In this document: one piece after another, positions 1-11,990 of the stretch
Layout of the letters: each line of letters starts with the position of its first letter
Position numbering within the stretch: the stretch's first letter is position 1
NCBI RefSeq assembly: GCF_024713975.1
Contig: NC_091113.1
Location: 10,614,501-10,678,500, forward strand
Direction: 5' to 3'
DNA length: 64,000 bases
From: Paralichthys olivaceus
Taxonomy: Eukaryota > Chordata > Actinopteri > Pleuronectiformes > Paralichthyidae
Made by a program: the position numbers and the translations under genes
Notes under the pieces: generated by a model
Told to the model about the DNA's origin: nothing
The model's database searches: none
The model's input: only the letters and a program-made list of their open reading frames with translations

Positions 1-216
1 CAGTTAGATAAATGTGTGTAACTAGTCAGCTCTTCACCCTTTCAACATTATAAGCAGCATCCAAGTCAATGTTGTGTTTCCAGCTTGTTCTGCTGCCCCC
101 TTAAAATCCATTCCCTCAGCTTTGACTTCAGAAACCTCCTTCGGGTATTTGTATAACCCACTTTTACTGAATACATCACCACCAATTTAGGACAAGTTAT
201 GAATATGCAGAAACAT

Positions 217-330
217 GCATCCATCCATCCATTATCTATACCACTACTTATCCTTTGAGGGTCCGGGGGGGGGCTGCAGCCAATGCCAGCTGACACTTGG
301 TGAGAGGCAACAAATCACACGGCCAACATA
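217..330. repeat. Fish interspersed repeat fragment
   Basis: The run of CATC units followed by ATTATCTATACCACT and a G-rich stretch resembles the start of a repeat that is very common in fish genomes. Only about 110 bp are recognisable and I cannot place it in a named family. Confidence 0.35.
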
Positions 331-659
331 CAAAGCCTCATGTTTGTCAGTGTTTGAGCTGAGGTTCACCAGATTTTCCGAGGATTAGAAGACATACATT
401 TCTTATTGCTGCATTTAACTGTGCTGTGGCGCAGCCTCCGTGGAGCAGCCACAGAGCCTCGCAGCCTCGGGCACCGTGAAACTCTGGCCTCGGATCAGCT
501 TACCATCCCTTGTCTGCACCTCATTCCAGAGAGACTGAAACATCCGAAGTTGACCCATAGCTTAAGGGCTGCCTGGAGTAACGGTCATAGTGTAGCAAGC
601 TTGGTTTGACATAGAGACTGAGTTCTCTGTGCTTCTTTGGGGATTATACTGCTGTAGAG

Positions 660-1003
660 TACGGCACAAATGACGCTTCTAACGTGAAAATAAATATCTC
701 CTGGTGACACACACGTAGAAGACACCAGTCTAGATGTCAAGAGTTTGTAGTGATAAGAGCTGACACCTGTGTCTGTGTGTTTTAAAGAAAATCATGTGAT
801 CTCCGTCAGATGCCAGTCTCTATGTGCTGCTCCCAGCTGCTCCACCTCTGGCCTGAAAAATGCGGAGGATTTGATCCTATTGTGAATGTGTCTGTGCAGA
901 AAACCTCACACTGTGTTGTGCATGTGGGAAAGGGAAACTCTGGGGAAACTCCACATCCAATTCACCGGATTTTACCCTCAGGTCATGTCTGAAACAGGGC
1001 TAT
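660..1003 (+). mobile_element. MITE, CTTTCAGACATG family, 5'-truncated copy
   Basis: This stretch is clearly similar to the element at 60628-61152. Shared blocks include AAATATCTCCTGGTGA, AATCATGTGATCTC (AATCACGTGATCTC in the other copy), TGTGTTGTGCATGT and the 3' end CAGGTCATGTCTGAAA. The 5' inverted terminus is missing. It is a short non-autonomous DNA element with no coding capacity. Confidence 0.7.
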
Positions 1004-2091
1004 ATACAAAGTGCATGATTTTTGCTGTCTACACTGCAGTGAACTTGTGGTTGCTGCAAACTCACAAAAAGATTTGAGGATGTTGACGATGACTTGGGGA
1101 CGGCAACAATAAATAATCTGTGTGTGAGATGGAATGTGTCAGCTCAGCACCGAAATAATCGTACACCTCACTGCTGAGTGCGAGAAGCCTAAATCTCAAA
1201 TCCTCCTGAGAAGGGGGGCCCACATGACAGCTCTTTTTAATATTCATACTGTATTCTGGAGCCTCTCACCAAAGCAGAGCGAGCAGGAGGAGAGAGCAGT
1301 TTGTATCCTCCCTGTGGAGCCTGTCTCTTCCTCTGAGCCCGAGGTCTCAAGTTGTCGTCTCTTCCTCACCCACAGATGGTGGTGTCACAAGTGTCTCCTA
1401 CGAAGAGGTTGTCTGAGCTGGTGTGAACGACGATTTTAGTAACCAAACAGGCGTCTTCGCTGTTCTTAAAGCAGACATGTTGTGTTTCTTCAGTTCGTGT
1501 GTGGTAGAGGTTTTTTGTGTTTGTCAAAGATCTGCAAAGTTAGAAAAGCAAGACATTTGCAGTAAAAGGAGCTCCTCTCTCTCATAGAAAACACTGCAGC
1601 TAAAGGAACGTCTCGTCAATAGTCTGGCTCATGCTTCAATGCTTTTTTCATAATGTACTTTTAATGCAGCTCGTCCAGCACGACTCTTAACAAAGCCAAA
1701 ACCAAGTGTTTCAGACAGAGGCTGACAGTTGGAGGAAAGTTATTATTTTTGTGTTTTCTGAAGATTAGAGCATCTAAACCTTTTCAAGTATAACATTTTA
1801 ATTGTGAACCTGTATATAAGCATAATGTCTCTTTCATAGCTGCTTTATAGTTTTGGTTTTACTGCTCAACAACAAAATAAACAGCACTGTGAATACAGCA
1901 AAACTTAACAACAAGCTGGCGAGCAGGTAACTTCAACACTTTACAATAAGTTTTGGTGGTGACCAAAAGGGAGCTACAAGGACAGTGGATACTGGTCTTA
2001 CATGTCCGAGGTAGCAAGAGAGGTCTTTCCGAAGGGAATGTTAATGTTGCTCCATTTCTGCTGTCATCAATACGGTGGAACATTTGCCACA

Positions 2092-2092
2092 T

Positions 2093-2139
<47 letters not shown>
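2092..2139. repeat. (AT)n microsatellite
   Basis: About 47 bp of nearly pure AT dinucleotide interrupted once by TTT. The peptide-like reading frames across it (runs of Tyr-Ile) are artefacts of the repeat. Confidence 0.95.
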
Positions 2140-2145
<6 letters not shown>

Positions 2146-4133
2146 ACATATAAAATATTATTATTGTGTGCTGTGCTTAATGATATATGCACTTCCCTCA
2201 AAGAAACAAATGGCACTTAATGGAGTGTTAATTGATTATTTTTATTTCTCCCTTAAATTAACATTAAAGTGTAGATACTACATCTAGACTTCTGAAGTAC
2301 TCTGTGCTTAAAAAGACAGAAAAATATATGAAGTAAACACAGTGTCTGCCCCTAGAGCCAATTACAAACATCACATATTAACAAAACATCTATTTTTAAT
2401 CAATATCTCAACTACATGCTTTCATCTTTAAATTTAACTTGGAGTGAGAGATGTGATCTCTTAGAGGAAAAAAAGTTTGTTCATTTTTATATCACACATC
2501 TAATCGTATCATTTAATTTTAGTGAATCTTTAAGCCCAATAAAACACTAAAACCCCAGACGGTTGCTCTCATATCGCACTATTAATATTTCATCAACGTA
2601 TCTTCCTGATCTGCATTGAAGTAATAAATTAACTCCGAAAATGTTGTGAGGACTTAAAGGGAAACTCAGATGTTGATGCTGCTGAAGTTGCTCCAATTCA
2701 TTTTTTCCTTTACTTTGAAGACATCAGAGACCCCATACTGTACGCCACGCTGTGTAATTGCAATTTTGTGGAACTGCTAGAAATGGGACACTGTGAATCT
2801 CCCGAAATCTTTAGCTGAAGCACCAACCTTGATATGCCCCATAAATCCACGTAGAATAGTCCATAGGTGTCAGAGCGTGGAGAGATGAATTACTCGGGAA
2901 CACGCTCCGATTACCATCTGTCTCTTCGTGATCATCACTGCCACCAGGGGCTGAGAAAGCATTCTTTAAGACCATGTTTCCTCTGGGCAGGCGCATGTAC
3001 ACACAGAATATGACTGTCACAACATGCATTATAGATCTGACATCACAACTCCAGCGAACCCCAGCTGTGATTAAAAAGATGCTGTTTTGTTTTATCAGGG
3101 CTCTCCACTTCCCTTATCAGCTCATTTGCATAATTAACAGTGGCTGACGCCGTCCTCGCCAGAAACTGCCACTGTGATTTCTCCTGCGAGGAAGTCTGTC
3201 CTACTTCACGGTGTCGAGGCTGTGGTGAATGAGGCTACAGGTGTACTGCATTCAGGATCATATACACAACTTTAAACACTCCAGTGCTGCTAACTACAGC
3301 TGGTTATTCAAAGTCCCTGAATTTGTGTGTTTTTGTTATTCTCACTAATACAATGCAATACTCACTGTGTCTCCACAACTGAATCAGGTTGTAACAATTC
3401 TGCTCTAGTTTAAGGACTTAAATAACTTTTGAAAAACTTTTCTTATAGCGGTTGTGGACTTTTTTATTAGTTGCGTTCGTTGCCATTCTTGGGCATGTTT
3501 TACCCCTTTTACACCTAAATTACAGGTTGAGTGCAGGTCTCTTAAAAAGGTCATTTAAATCCCTTCCCATTACCAGTAGTGAAGTTTGCTGTGTCATGTT
3601 CTTTATTATGAGCACACTGAAACTAAAGCACTTTCTCCCTTCACTAAAATAAGGTACTTCACCTGGGTGTCACCTGTCCATCGCTCCCAATCGGGGACGG
3701 AGCTGATTTAAATTCCGGGATCCACGCCATTTTAAATGAAGCTCCAACCAGCATCACCACGACTTGAGTTTGTGCTCACACTGAAAAAAAAGTTATTCAA
3801 AAGTTTTTGGCATCAAATAACTGCTGGAGCACAGTATTGTATGTAGTATTGTGAGTATGTAATCTCGTTACAGTCCACAGTAATGGCTGCCATGATTTTC
3901 ACTCCACCACTACACTTTTCTGATTATAATGATCTGTTTGAACAGCACATTTGGCTTCTGTCCACATCTACATATCCCAGATTAGACTTTGCTCATGAAT
4001 ATAACACAAGGCCTTTTAGAGCACACTTTGGAAATTATCCTCTTCAGCAAGATTCGCCTGTGTTCTCCTGACCTTCCTTTGATCACGAATCATTTTAAAA
4101 TGGACTCTTTAATTACAGCATGTTCTGCAACTA

Positions 4134-4318
4134 TCCCATCTATCTATCTATGTATCTATCCATCTTTCTATCTATCTATCCATGCATCTATCTATCTATC
4201 TATCCATGCATCTATCTATCTATTGATCCATCTATCCATCTGACTCTCTCTCTGTCTGTCTCTATATCTCTTTTTATCTATGTATCTCTTTATATCCCTC
4301 TGTCTCTCTATCTAATTA
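4134..4318. repeat. (ATCT)n / CT-rich microsatellite
   Basis: Imperfect ATCT and ATCC tetranucleotides that grade into CT- and TCTG-rich sequence. Not coding. Confidence 0.95.
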
Positions 4319-4357
4319 GTATTTCAGGTCTTTACAATACTGTTTACAACACATAAC

Positions 4358-4413
4358 GTGTGTGTGTGTGCGTGCGTGAGTGTGAGTGAGAGAGAGAGAG
4401 TGTGAGAGAGAGA
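4358..4413. repeat. (GT)n-(GA)n compound microsatellite
   Basis: GTGTGTGTGTGCGTGCGTGAG followed by GAGAGA tracts. Low-complexity sequence in the rhbdl1 intron. Confidence 0.9.
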
Positions 4414-4561
4414 AATAGAAGGGCAGGTGAAGGTCAGCTGATGTAATACAGCCTCTGTGATTTTTAGAGAAAATGCTGTGAGGAAGGTGACTTGTGCTGC
4501 TGCGTGATGAGTAATCTGATTCTCCCTTTTGTTTTTCCCCTCTGCTCTAAAATGCTGCCCT

Positions 4562-4690
4562 TTCTTACACACACACACTCACTCTCTCTCCTCTTCCTTC
4601 TGCCTCTTTTTTACGTCAACAATCCTAATACGTCTCTCCCTCTCTCCCCCCTCTCTCTCTCCCTCTCCCCCTCTGTCTTTGTATCTCTGC
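4562..4690 (+). repeat. CA/CT-rich tract before rhbdl1 exon
   Basis: A CACACA block followed by CTCTCTCC runs reaches the splice acceptor at 4691-4692. The pyrimidine-rich sequence doubles as an unusually long polypyrimidine tract for the exon at 4693. Confidence 0.75.
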
Positions 4691-4692
4691 AG

Positions 4693-6061
4693 GCTCACTG
4701 ACAGTGTCCATCACAGACATGCGTGCTCCAGTGGTGGGGGGCTCCGGGGGGGTCTACGCTCTGTGCTCAGCGCATCTGGCCAACGTCGTCATGGTAACTG
4801 CCGTTATCATCATCATCGCCTCCATTGTTACGTAGCGTCAGTAGCGATGAAAATGTCAGCGCCGTCCGCACGGCGTGAGCAGGAACGACAGGGAGCACCT
4901 CACACTCCCTCCAACATCTCACTCTTCATCTGTTTGTTTTTTTCTCCCCTGCTTAATGCTCATTAAAGTTTTTTTTATTTCCCAGCTGCAGTAGAATCAC
5001 ATCAGAGTGATAAATTCTTTTCATTGCCTAGCAGTTCTCGGATCAACGCCTCTGAATATTCCAGAGACAACGTCGCCTCTTATCAAGTCATCAGCAAAGT
5101 GAAGAAGCTCTTGCTCACAGTTGTTGATGAACAGTAGAACCCTCGAGGACCTTCTCCCAGCGTCTCACGTCCCTGAACCTTTTTCTGTTTTCTCACTAAA
5201 TCACATGTGAATTGGCATTTCAGACTCCGTTATTAATTATTAAGACTGTGTTTATTTGTGTCCTTTTAACTCCCTCGCTGCACTGGGTGTCTGTCATGAA
5301 GTTTCTATGTGAAATGCCTTCCACATTCTGTTCAGCTCTCGAGGCGGTGTTACATCTGACGAATCCCTTTAACTAATGTTGCTGTTCACTGTGGCCAGTG
5401 CAGATGCCAGCAGGGATTCAAATCAAAGCACACTGATGGGCTCAAAGTAAAGAATGTAGAAATGTGCAGCAGCCAACAGGATTCTTTATTTCTTCTGTTA
5501 CGCTTGATGTTGGGAAATTCTTTAAGCGACACCTCTCGATGCGTTTTTCTTTCTTCATTTGTTTTTTTTGTTGTTGTAAGGAAATCTTGGAACCTCGTTC
5601 ATTCTCGGCCCAGTAAATTCCTCGCCATCTGCCAACATCCATCATCGTACGGTTTTCACTCAAAAGACATTTTCAGGATCAGTGAAGTTTGCAGCACTGC
5701 TGTGGACGTGACTGAGTCGTACAGCTCCAGCGACACTGTCAGAATACATCTTGAGCAGGAGTGTTTCAAGGGACTTTGGGGCGCCCCAGGCGAAATTGAA
5801 TCAAAATGACCCCAACCCACCTCCCAGAAAAAATACATGATATCAAACCACATCATTCAAATATTCTAATAGGATTTCTTTATTATCAAAATTATAGATA
5901 AAGTGTAAATTCTGCCATCCCAAACACATCATACACACACATTTAAACATTTTACTATTCAACCACTCAAAGCTGTTGCCAGAAAGTTAAACGACTTTTC
6001 AGACATGCACTGAACTCTGAACCTTTCATTCCAAACAGCGAGCGTTCTCAGTCTCTCAGTT

Positions 6062-6157
<96 letters not shown>

Positions 6158-6537
6158 CCCTTCATCATTTCAATGTCAGCACTGTGATGACAAGATCTGC
6201 AACAAGACTAAATGGATCGACCGTCCTCCGGTTACAGCTTGCCCTTCTCCTCCAGTGAGTTTGGAGACACATAGGAGAAAATAGCCTCCCATCAGAGAGC
6301 AGCAGCAGCATCACGTCACACACACACACACACGCACACACACACGTCCTCTGCACTGCTGTGCTGTCTTCTACCCTTTCACGGTATTAAACTTTTATTT
6401 GTAGAGATATTGTGACACAAGGAGCAGTGCCACTTCTTGCTTGTTTTAAGTGTATGGTCACAGCAGGTTTTTATTTATACGTTTCTCTTCAATCTTGCAT
6501 TGGGTCCACTATTTCTCTTTTCTGCTTCAAGAAGACA

Positions 6538-6573
<36 letters not shown>

Positions 6574-8813
6574 TGGCACAGGGTCACACTCCCACAGCCA
6601 GGAACTTAAGAAGGGAGATGACTGGTGCAATTATTCATCCTGGGGAGTAACTGTGTTATTTTAAGTCGGGATGCTTTTGTTCTTTTTTTTCCCCTGAAGA
6701 ATCACAAGGGCTATTTATTGGCCCATTCTGCCCTTCTGTTAAATGATCATAGCCTTAATTAATAGAGTGCCACTGGGCTGGAATCAGTAAATGAAGAGCA
6801 GTCAGGTGTATAATCTTGTCTCGTAAGTGCAGCCCCCTTCTCACTTATGGATTGTGTTTCTCTCATGACTAAATATATCCAGCAGATAGAGAGTGAGGTG
6901 CTGTTTTAATATACTCATGCATGTAATGGTTGCTTGTGTCATGACTGTTTGTGCTGACGAAACACTTTGGCCTCGTGTTGCAGAACTGGGCCGGGATGCG
7001 TTGTCCTTACAAGCTGCTCCGCATGATCCTGGCACTAGTTTGCAGTAAGTTCTCCAGATTTTCTCTCCGAACCCTGCGTTCCTCTTCCTGCGTCATGATG
7101 AATTCATGGTTTGATTTACTATACGTAGTAGTAATAAAAATCCTCTTTGAGCTCAGACATGCTTTGGGAGTTATCATAATTAATGACTCAGTGTGAGAGG
7201 TTCCCTCATTGGACACGTTGCTTTGTTTTTCAAGCGTCTGAGTCACTTGACTTGTCCTTTTCCTTCACACGAGGACCGATGCACTGTCACTTTCATTAGT
7301 GAGCAATATGTTCCCTCCATCTGTCCCAAGTCCGCCGCCCCCGAACTGAGAGAGCGGCGATTCTTCGCAGGAACATCTCTCTGTTATTATATCTCCTCTC
7401 AGTGTCTTGCAAACAAATTTTCCAAATAAAGTATAACAGGTCTTTTGAATATGAATTATCATTTGCTCTGATTTTATGTTGCCAGTGTTGATTATTTAAA
7501 TCCTCTCATGGCCCTTCTTTGGCTGCAGACGCAGACTGATAAATCACTTTGCTGCAATACAGTCACATGAAGTCAGGTCAGATCTAGGCCTTGTGCTTTA
7601 TATCAGGGAAAGTAAGTAATACCTTCCTTTCAAAACTGCTTTAAGATCCTTTTCATCTCAGATTTATTAATTCACTAACTGGGTTTTAAGACGCATATGA
7701 AAACTAACAGGATCATTTTGCTTAGACTCCATCCAGACCTAGTATTAACACGTTCTAGGTCTGCATATAGAGCGGGGAAGTAAGATTCATTCAGGACACA
7801 TTTTACAGGTGTCATCAAATCTCCCAAGATGTGTGTTGGTTAGGTCATAACAGAGCCTTACATTAGATCAAGTCATCTAGATTAGTTTAAAGGTTCGGTG
7901 TGTAGAATTTGGTGACATCTAGAGGTGAAGTGTCATGTTGCAGCTGAATACTCATCATCTCACCCTCCCCTTGCCAACATGTAACAGAACCTGTGGTGAA
8001 CTTCAGTTTGTCCAGTTTGGAAGACAGTAAAAAACATGGCGGCCTCCACAGAGAGGACCCCCCCTCCATGTAAATACACAGTTTTTAAATATAAAGGGTC
8101 CATTCTATGGTAAAGAAAACAACAATTCATACAATTTAGATGAAACACACCAGTGAAAACATCACTAGGATTATTTTATATTCAATTTCTGCCAAAATCT
8201 CTTTCACATAAATCTTACACACTGGACCTTTAAGGAATGGTTTGACATTTTGGAAAGAGTTAGATGAGATAACTGATACCATCTGCAGATCTGTCAAACA
8301 CAGTTAGAGTCCACAGGTATAACCTAATAAAATCTACCTGCCACGTCTAGAGGTGCTGTATGTAAATGTTATAAGCCAACTAGCTGCTGGTGGTAAATGG
8401 TAAATGATGCTCTTCTAGTCTTAACAACCACTTTAAGTGCTTAACACTATCCATTCACTAACATCCATACTACACGTCTATTTCTTTTCTATCACACATA
8501 CATTTTTATTCCCCACACTGATTCTGTCTTTTCTCCCACAGTGAGTTCAGAGGTGGGCCGTGCCGTCTGGCTCCGCTTCTCGCCGCCGCTGCCGTCCTCG
8601 GGGCCGCAGCCCAGCTTCATGGCCCACCTGTCGGGGGCCGTGGTCGGCATCAGCATGGGCCTGCTGATCCTGCGCAGCTACGAGGAGAGTCTGCAGAAAC
8701 AGTGCTCCTGGTGGGTCATCGTCTTCTCCTTCATTACCTTCCTCCTCTTCGCCATCTTCTGGAACATCTTCGCGTATGAGCTCCTGGGGGTACAGATCCC
8801 ACCTCCTCCCTGA
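4693..8813 (+). CDS. rhbdl1: Rhomboid-related protein 1 (intramembrane serine protease), C-terminal exons
   Basis: Three coding exons are visible: 4693-4793, 6984-7044 and 8542-8813, all with GT-AG junctions; the stop is at 8811. The N-terminal EF-hand-like region and first membrane helices lie left of the window. Seen: the catalytic serine motif GGSGGVYAL in exon 1, the catalytic histidine in SFMAHLSG in exon 3, membrane helices around both, and the C-terminus ending in IPPPP. Rhomboids cleave single-pass membrane proteins within the bilayer; RHBDL1 is a secretory-pathway member with poorly defined substrates. The motif [12 protein letters not shown] and the short PPPP tail fit RHBDL1 better than RHBDL3, and human RHBDL1 lies close to WDR24, as here. 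The Ser-His pair is intact, so the protein should be active. Introns carry CA repeats and a TTAA-flanked MITE. Confidence 0.9.
6066..6155. repeat. (CA)n microsatellite, about 45 units
   Basis: About 90 bp of uninterrupted CA dinucleotide in the first visible rhbdl1 intron, the longest pure microsatellite in the window. Confidence 0.98.
6316..6344. repeat. (CA)n microsatellite, short
   Basis: CA repeat with one CG interruption in the rhbdl1 intron. Confidence 0.9.
6540..6572. repeat. (CA)n microsatellite, short
   Basis: About 16 CA units in the rhbdl1 intron. Confidence 0.95.
7891..8229. mobile_element. TTAA-flanked MITE (Kolobok or piggyBac type)
   Basis: The ends are inverted repeats: the left end reads AGGTTCGGTGTGTAGAATTT and the right end, complemented, reads AGGTCCAGTGTGTAAGATTT. 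Both ends abut TTAA (7887-7890 and 8230-8233), the target duplication used by the Kolobok and piggyBac superfamilies. The AGG terminus favours Kolobok; this assignment is inference. The element is about 339 bp, has no coding capacity and sits in the last rhbdl1 intron. A decayed relative lies at 37548-37725. Confidence 0.85.
8385..8470. repeat. Fish interspersed repeat, 5' fragment
   Basis: GGTAAATGGTAAATG followed by CTTCTAGTCTTAACAACCAC resembles the 5' end of the longer repeat at 19189-19390. Truncated copy in the rhbdl1 intron. Confidence 0.55.
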
Positions 8814-10138
8814 TGACCACCCCCCCACCCGCCTGAGACTCTCCTTCACAAACACACTAACTCCGACCCTGCTCTTAACAATGGTTACCGTCCGACCATT
8901 GTTAACGATCCCCATTTCCTGTCCACTTAGACCCAAATGAAAAGATACAAGATCATTCAAACTAAAATAGACCCAGAATCCTTTTTTTACAGATACTTTG
9001 CAAATCAAAGAAATATGTCTCTTTTATTAAAGAGGGATTACAGTAGCAACAAGTACAGGTGAACGCTCCTCATCCATTTTTGAGGAGCAATATCTTTTTA
9101 TAAAGATCTCATCCACATTACCAGCGCTATATCTGTCACTGTCGTTTCTTTGAGTAAACCTTTCATACATGTGAAGACCTCTGATGAGAAGAGTTGATGA
9201 CATGTGCCTCTGGTGCAAAGCAAAAGGGATTTAAAAGGGAAGAACAGAAGGAACATGTGCTGTTAAATGCTGGGAGAGATTTTCTGTCGTTGTTAAAGGT
9301 CAGAGATGAGGATCAGCAGCAGCTAAACTAATAGAGGCTCAATATTTTCCTTAGAGGTACTGAAGCACAGTAAAGAAAGTTTTTCAGCTGTGCTTCAGGG
9401 GAACATTTAATTCCGGAAGAGCACATTCATTTCCAAGAGGGTAGCAATAAACAAAAACACTGAAGCACCAATGAGATTTAATTGTTAGGATTTTTTAAGA
9501 TTTCACGTCCCTGCTGCAACTCGTAGGACGCACTGTGTTTTTATTTGCTGGCAGATCAGTTAAAAAAACAAAATGCTATCAGAGAGTTTTCTCCAAATTG
9601 AGCTGCAGAATAGCGTTTCCAGCCAAAATGGAAAGAAATCAGTCACACCTCTTTGACTCGAGAGCAGATTAATCTCCTTCCCCAAAGTATGTGCAGTAAG
9701 AAAGGAGGCAAAAGCTTTAAATGCAAGATTTAAACGTGTCATCATCACGAGTATCTTAGAGGTTAGAGGCGTCGCTGTCATCGTTTCACTTCATGGCATC
9801 TTCAATGACATTATACCGACACTGTGGACACAGAAACACACTTCACTCAACATGAGATGGGAAATCAAAAGTGACAGAGGAGGACAAAGAAAAAAAAAAA
9901 GTAGAAGTTTCCTGGGTCATCGTCACTTCGGCAAGGAAACGCCTGCTGTCGTTGTGTCAAATGTTAACCACCAACTTAGGTGCACCGTGTAAAATATGCC
10001 ATATCATTATCTGTTGCTCTCAGCGAGACGAGGACACACACACACACGCACACTTCTCCTCCTTGTCTTTGAGAGTGGACACTGCCTGATTCTCTAGGTC
10101 AACATGAACAAACTGAAGTGGAAGACTACACAACACAA

Positions 10139-10168
10139 CACACACACATATATATATATATATATATT
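10139..10168. repeat. (CA)n-(TA)n microsatellite
   Basis: ACACACACATATATATATAT-type compound repeat in the rhbdl1 3' flank. Confidence 0.9.
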
Positions 10169-11655
10169 CACGACACGCACACGTACTGGCCTCTGCCTGT
10201 TCTCGCTCTGACAGACTGAACTGGGGAGGGCGCGGATGTGTCATCACCTGACCTCTGACCTTTCGTGTCCCAGAGGGCATTGGGGATCTCTCTGTCGGGC
10301 CCAGTCTATACCTCAGTTTCTCATTCTTAGGGACTGTATACTTTTGTAAAGGAATGTACCTATGAAGAAAAAAAAGAGTGTTATTAAGTTGTCCCCTTGT
10401 TTTTCATTTGATAGTGGATGTGTATATTGTATGTTCATAACCAAGAGTATATTTATTTGTATTTTTTTCCTCTTTAAAGGGAAAAGAGAAAAACTTCAAA
10501 TGGTGCAAAATGAATGCTATGATTGTTGTCTGATAACTCCTGTATCCTCTGAAAAAAAAGGTATGAGGCAAAATCCCCTGGTTTGTTAGGTGACCCCCAA
10601 TGACTCAGCTCAGTTGATTTTATAAATCGCTAGTGCTTTACAAACTAAGCCATAGAAAGAACTAACTAGAGAGGGCAAAAGCAGAGGAAAGGGTTCGAAA
10701 CCTGCTGGTAGAATCAGTAAAACCTTTTTTGGTGTGATCAAAAACAATTTCATCATCGTGAATGTTACACAGGCGAGAGATAGTTTCGTGTAGCTGGACT
10801 CGGTATTGCAACTTGTTTGTCGTCGATGCAGCTTCATTCTCCCCTCTGCACTGTGCGGACACCTCGCTGCAGTTCATTCCTTTGCTAATAACAAATTATA
10901 GACGGGGCTCCTGTCGTACATCATCTTCAGCTTGATCCAAGCTTTTGGAAAAGCCCAGGCGAGGAGAGCAATTACACTTCCTCATGCTACATTTCATTTT
11001 TCTGTCTTTCAATCGATAATTCATTTGAATGTCAACTGGCTGCCTGGGGGGGGGGGAGAAATTATGCATCTGCCAATTTTAATAGTTGGTCATAAATACA
11101 GTCCTCAGCATTTGCTTCAACAAATAAGAGTCAGTAGCAACAGAAGAATCCTTGTTAAATGGGGGAATCAGGAGGAAATAGCCAGAATAAGCCATTTTTA
11201 GATACATTAAAAACGGAGAAGATCAGCTAATACGTGGCAGTAATGTGTCCTTGATGGAAACCTGTGTGTGTACTAGGACATATTATTGCTTGGGATAGCA
11301 AAGATACATTTATGAATAATGCATACATACCCCATAGCCTATAATGAAGATAAAGAGGATGTCTGAGTGGAGGTTAATGTGCCTCTTTAACTTAAGATTC
11401 ATAAGAACCCAGAAGGGTTATAAAAAGGGCTAGTAAATGGCTATGCTTTTGTAGAACACATCAACTGTGAATATTACACCTCCTGATAGAACACGCAGGA
11501 CTTATATGGAAGGCTTGTGAATTCTTGTCGCCCCTGAACCTGCAGACAGCGATTCTTGACTGAGTTCTCCTTGTGCAAAGTGTTCCATGTTTTATTTAAT
11601 ACAAAAAAGCAGAAGAGAGAAAATAATATCTGAGACAGCAGTTTGCCATTTTTCC

Positions 11656-11990
11656 TCATGCCAGATCTCCACAGCCCTGAGCCCGAAGAAATGTCCGCAC
11701 ACCAGTAGATGCTCCCACAAGCTTTTTATCTTCTTTAAGCTCAGATAACGCAGTTTGCCGCCATGTTGTTTTGGGTCGTTGTGTCCATCTTGGGGCGGTC
11801 TTTAGTATGTGGTTCTGGTCCATTCTGAGTATTGTCTTGTTGATCTTGTTCATGTCACCCTTTACCACGCGCCAGCATTCCAAGCCATGAAGGAGAACAG
11901 GTCTGACCTTGCTGTTGCAGAGTCTGACCTTTGTTCTCAGGCTGTACTGCTTTGACTGTCAGATGGGCTCTTTCAGACGAGCTTTCCAAA
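11656..11990 (-). mobile_element. LINE relic, 3' end of reverse-transcriptase ORF
   Basis: On the minus strand the translation carries LRTKVRLCNSKV, LLHGLECWRVV, MNKINKTILRMDQN and RPKTTWRQTALSELKE. These match the pattern of the C-terminal part of fish non-LTR retrotransposon polyproteins, where a region like LLYGSECWRV is followed by RPKTTWRR. The upstream portion (DIRARLWKARLKEP) is recognisable in another frame, so the copy is damaged. Only the last part of the ORF is present, as expected of a 5'-truncated LINE. The family was not determined. Confidence 0.7.

Larger units (their letters stand above)
1..4692 (+). other. Upstream intron of rhbdl1 (no coding exon seen)
   Basis: The first rhbdl1 exon in the window starts at 4693 and is internal, so this stretch is read as its upstream intron. 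I looked for the preceding rhomboid exons on the plus strand and found none, so they should lie left of the window. It holds transposon fragments, an AT microsatellite and tetranucleotide repeats listed separately. 1010-2090 and 2290-4130 show no gene or repeat that I recognise. Confidence 0.5.

Noticed and set aside
1859-2287. Overlapping reading frames rich in Tyr and Ile across the AT repeat
   Set aside because: They are generated by the (AT)n microsatellite and have no homology-like features.
4120-4356. Reading frame of repeated Ile-Tyr-Leu-Ser units
   Set aside because: It is a direct translation of the ATCT tetranucleotide repeat.
8547-9008. 153-residue open frame antisense to the last rhbdl1 exon
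   Set aside because: It is a GC-rich shadow of the coding exon with low-complexity acidic and arginine stretches.
10600-10720. GGTTCGAAACC at about 10690, resembling a tRNA T-loop
   Set aside because: No matching acceptor stem, D-arm box A or anticodon arm could be fitted on either strand.
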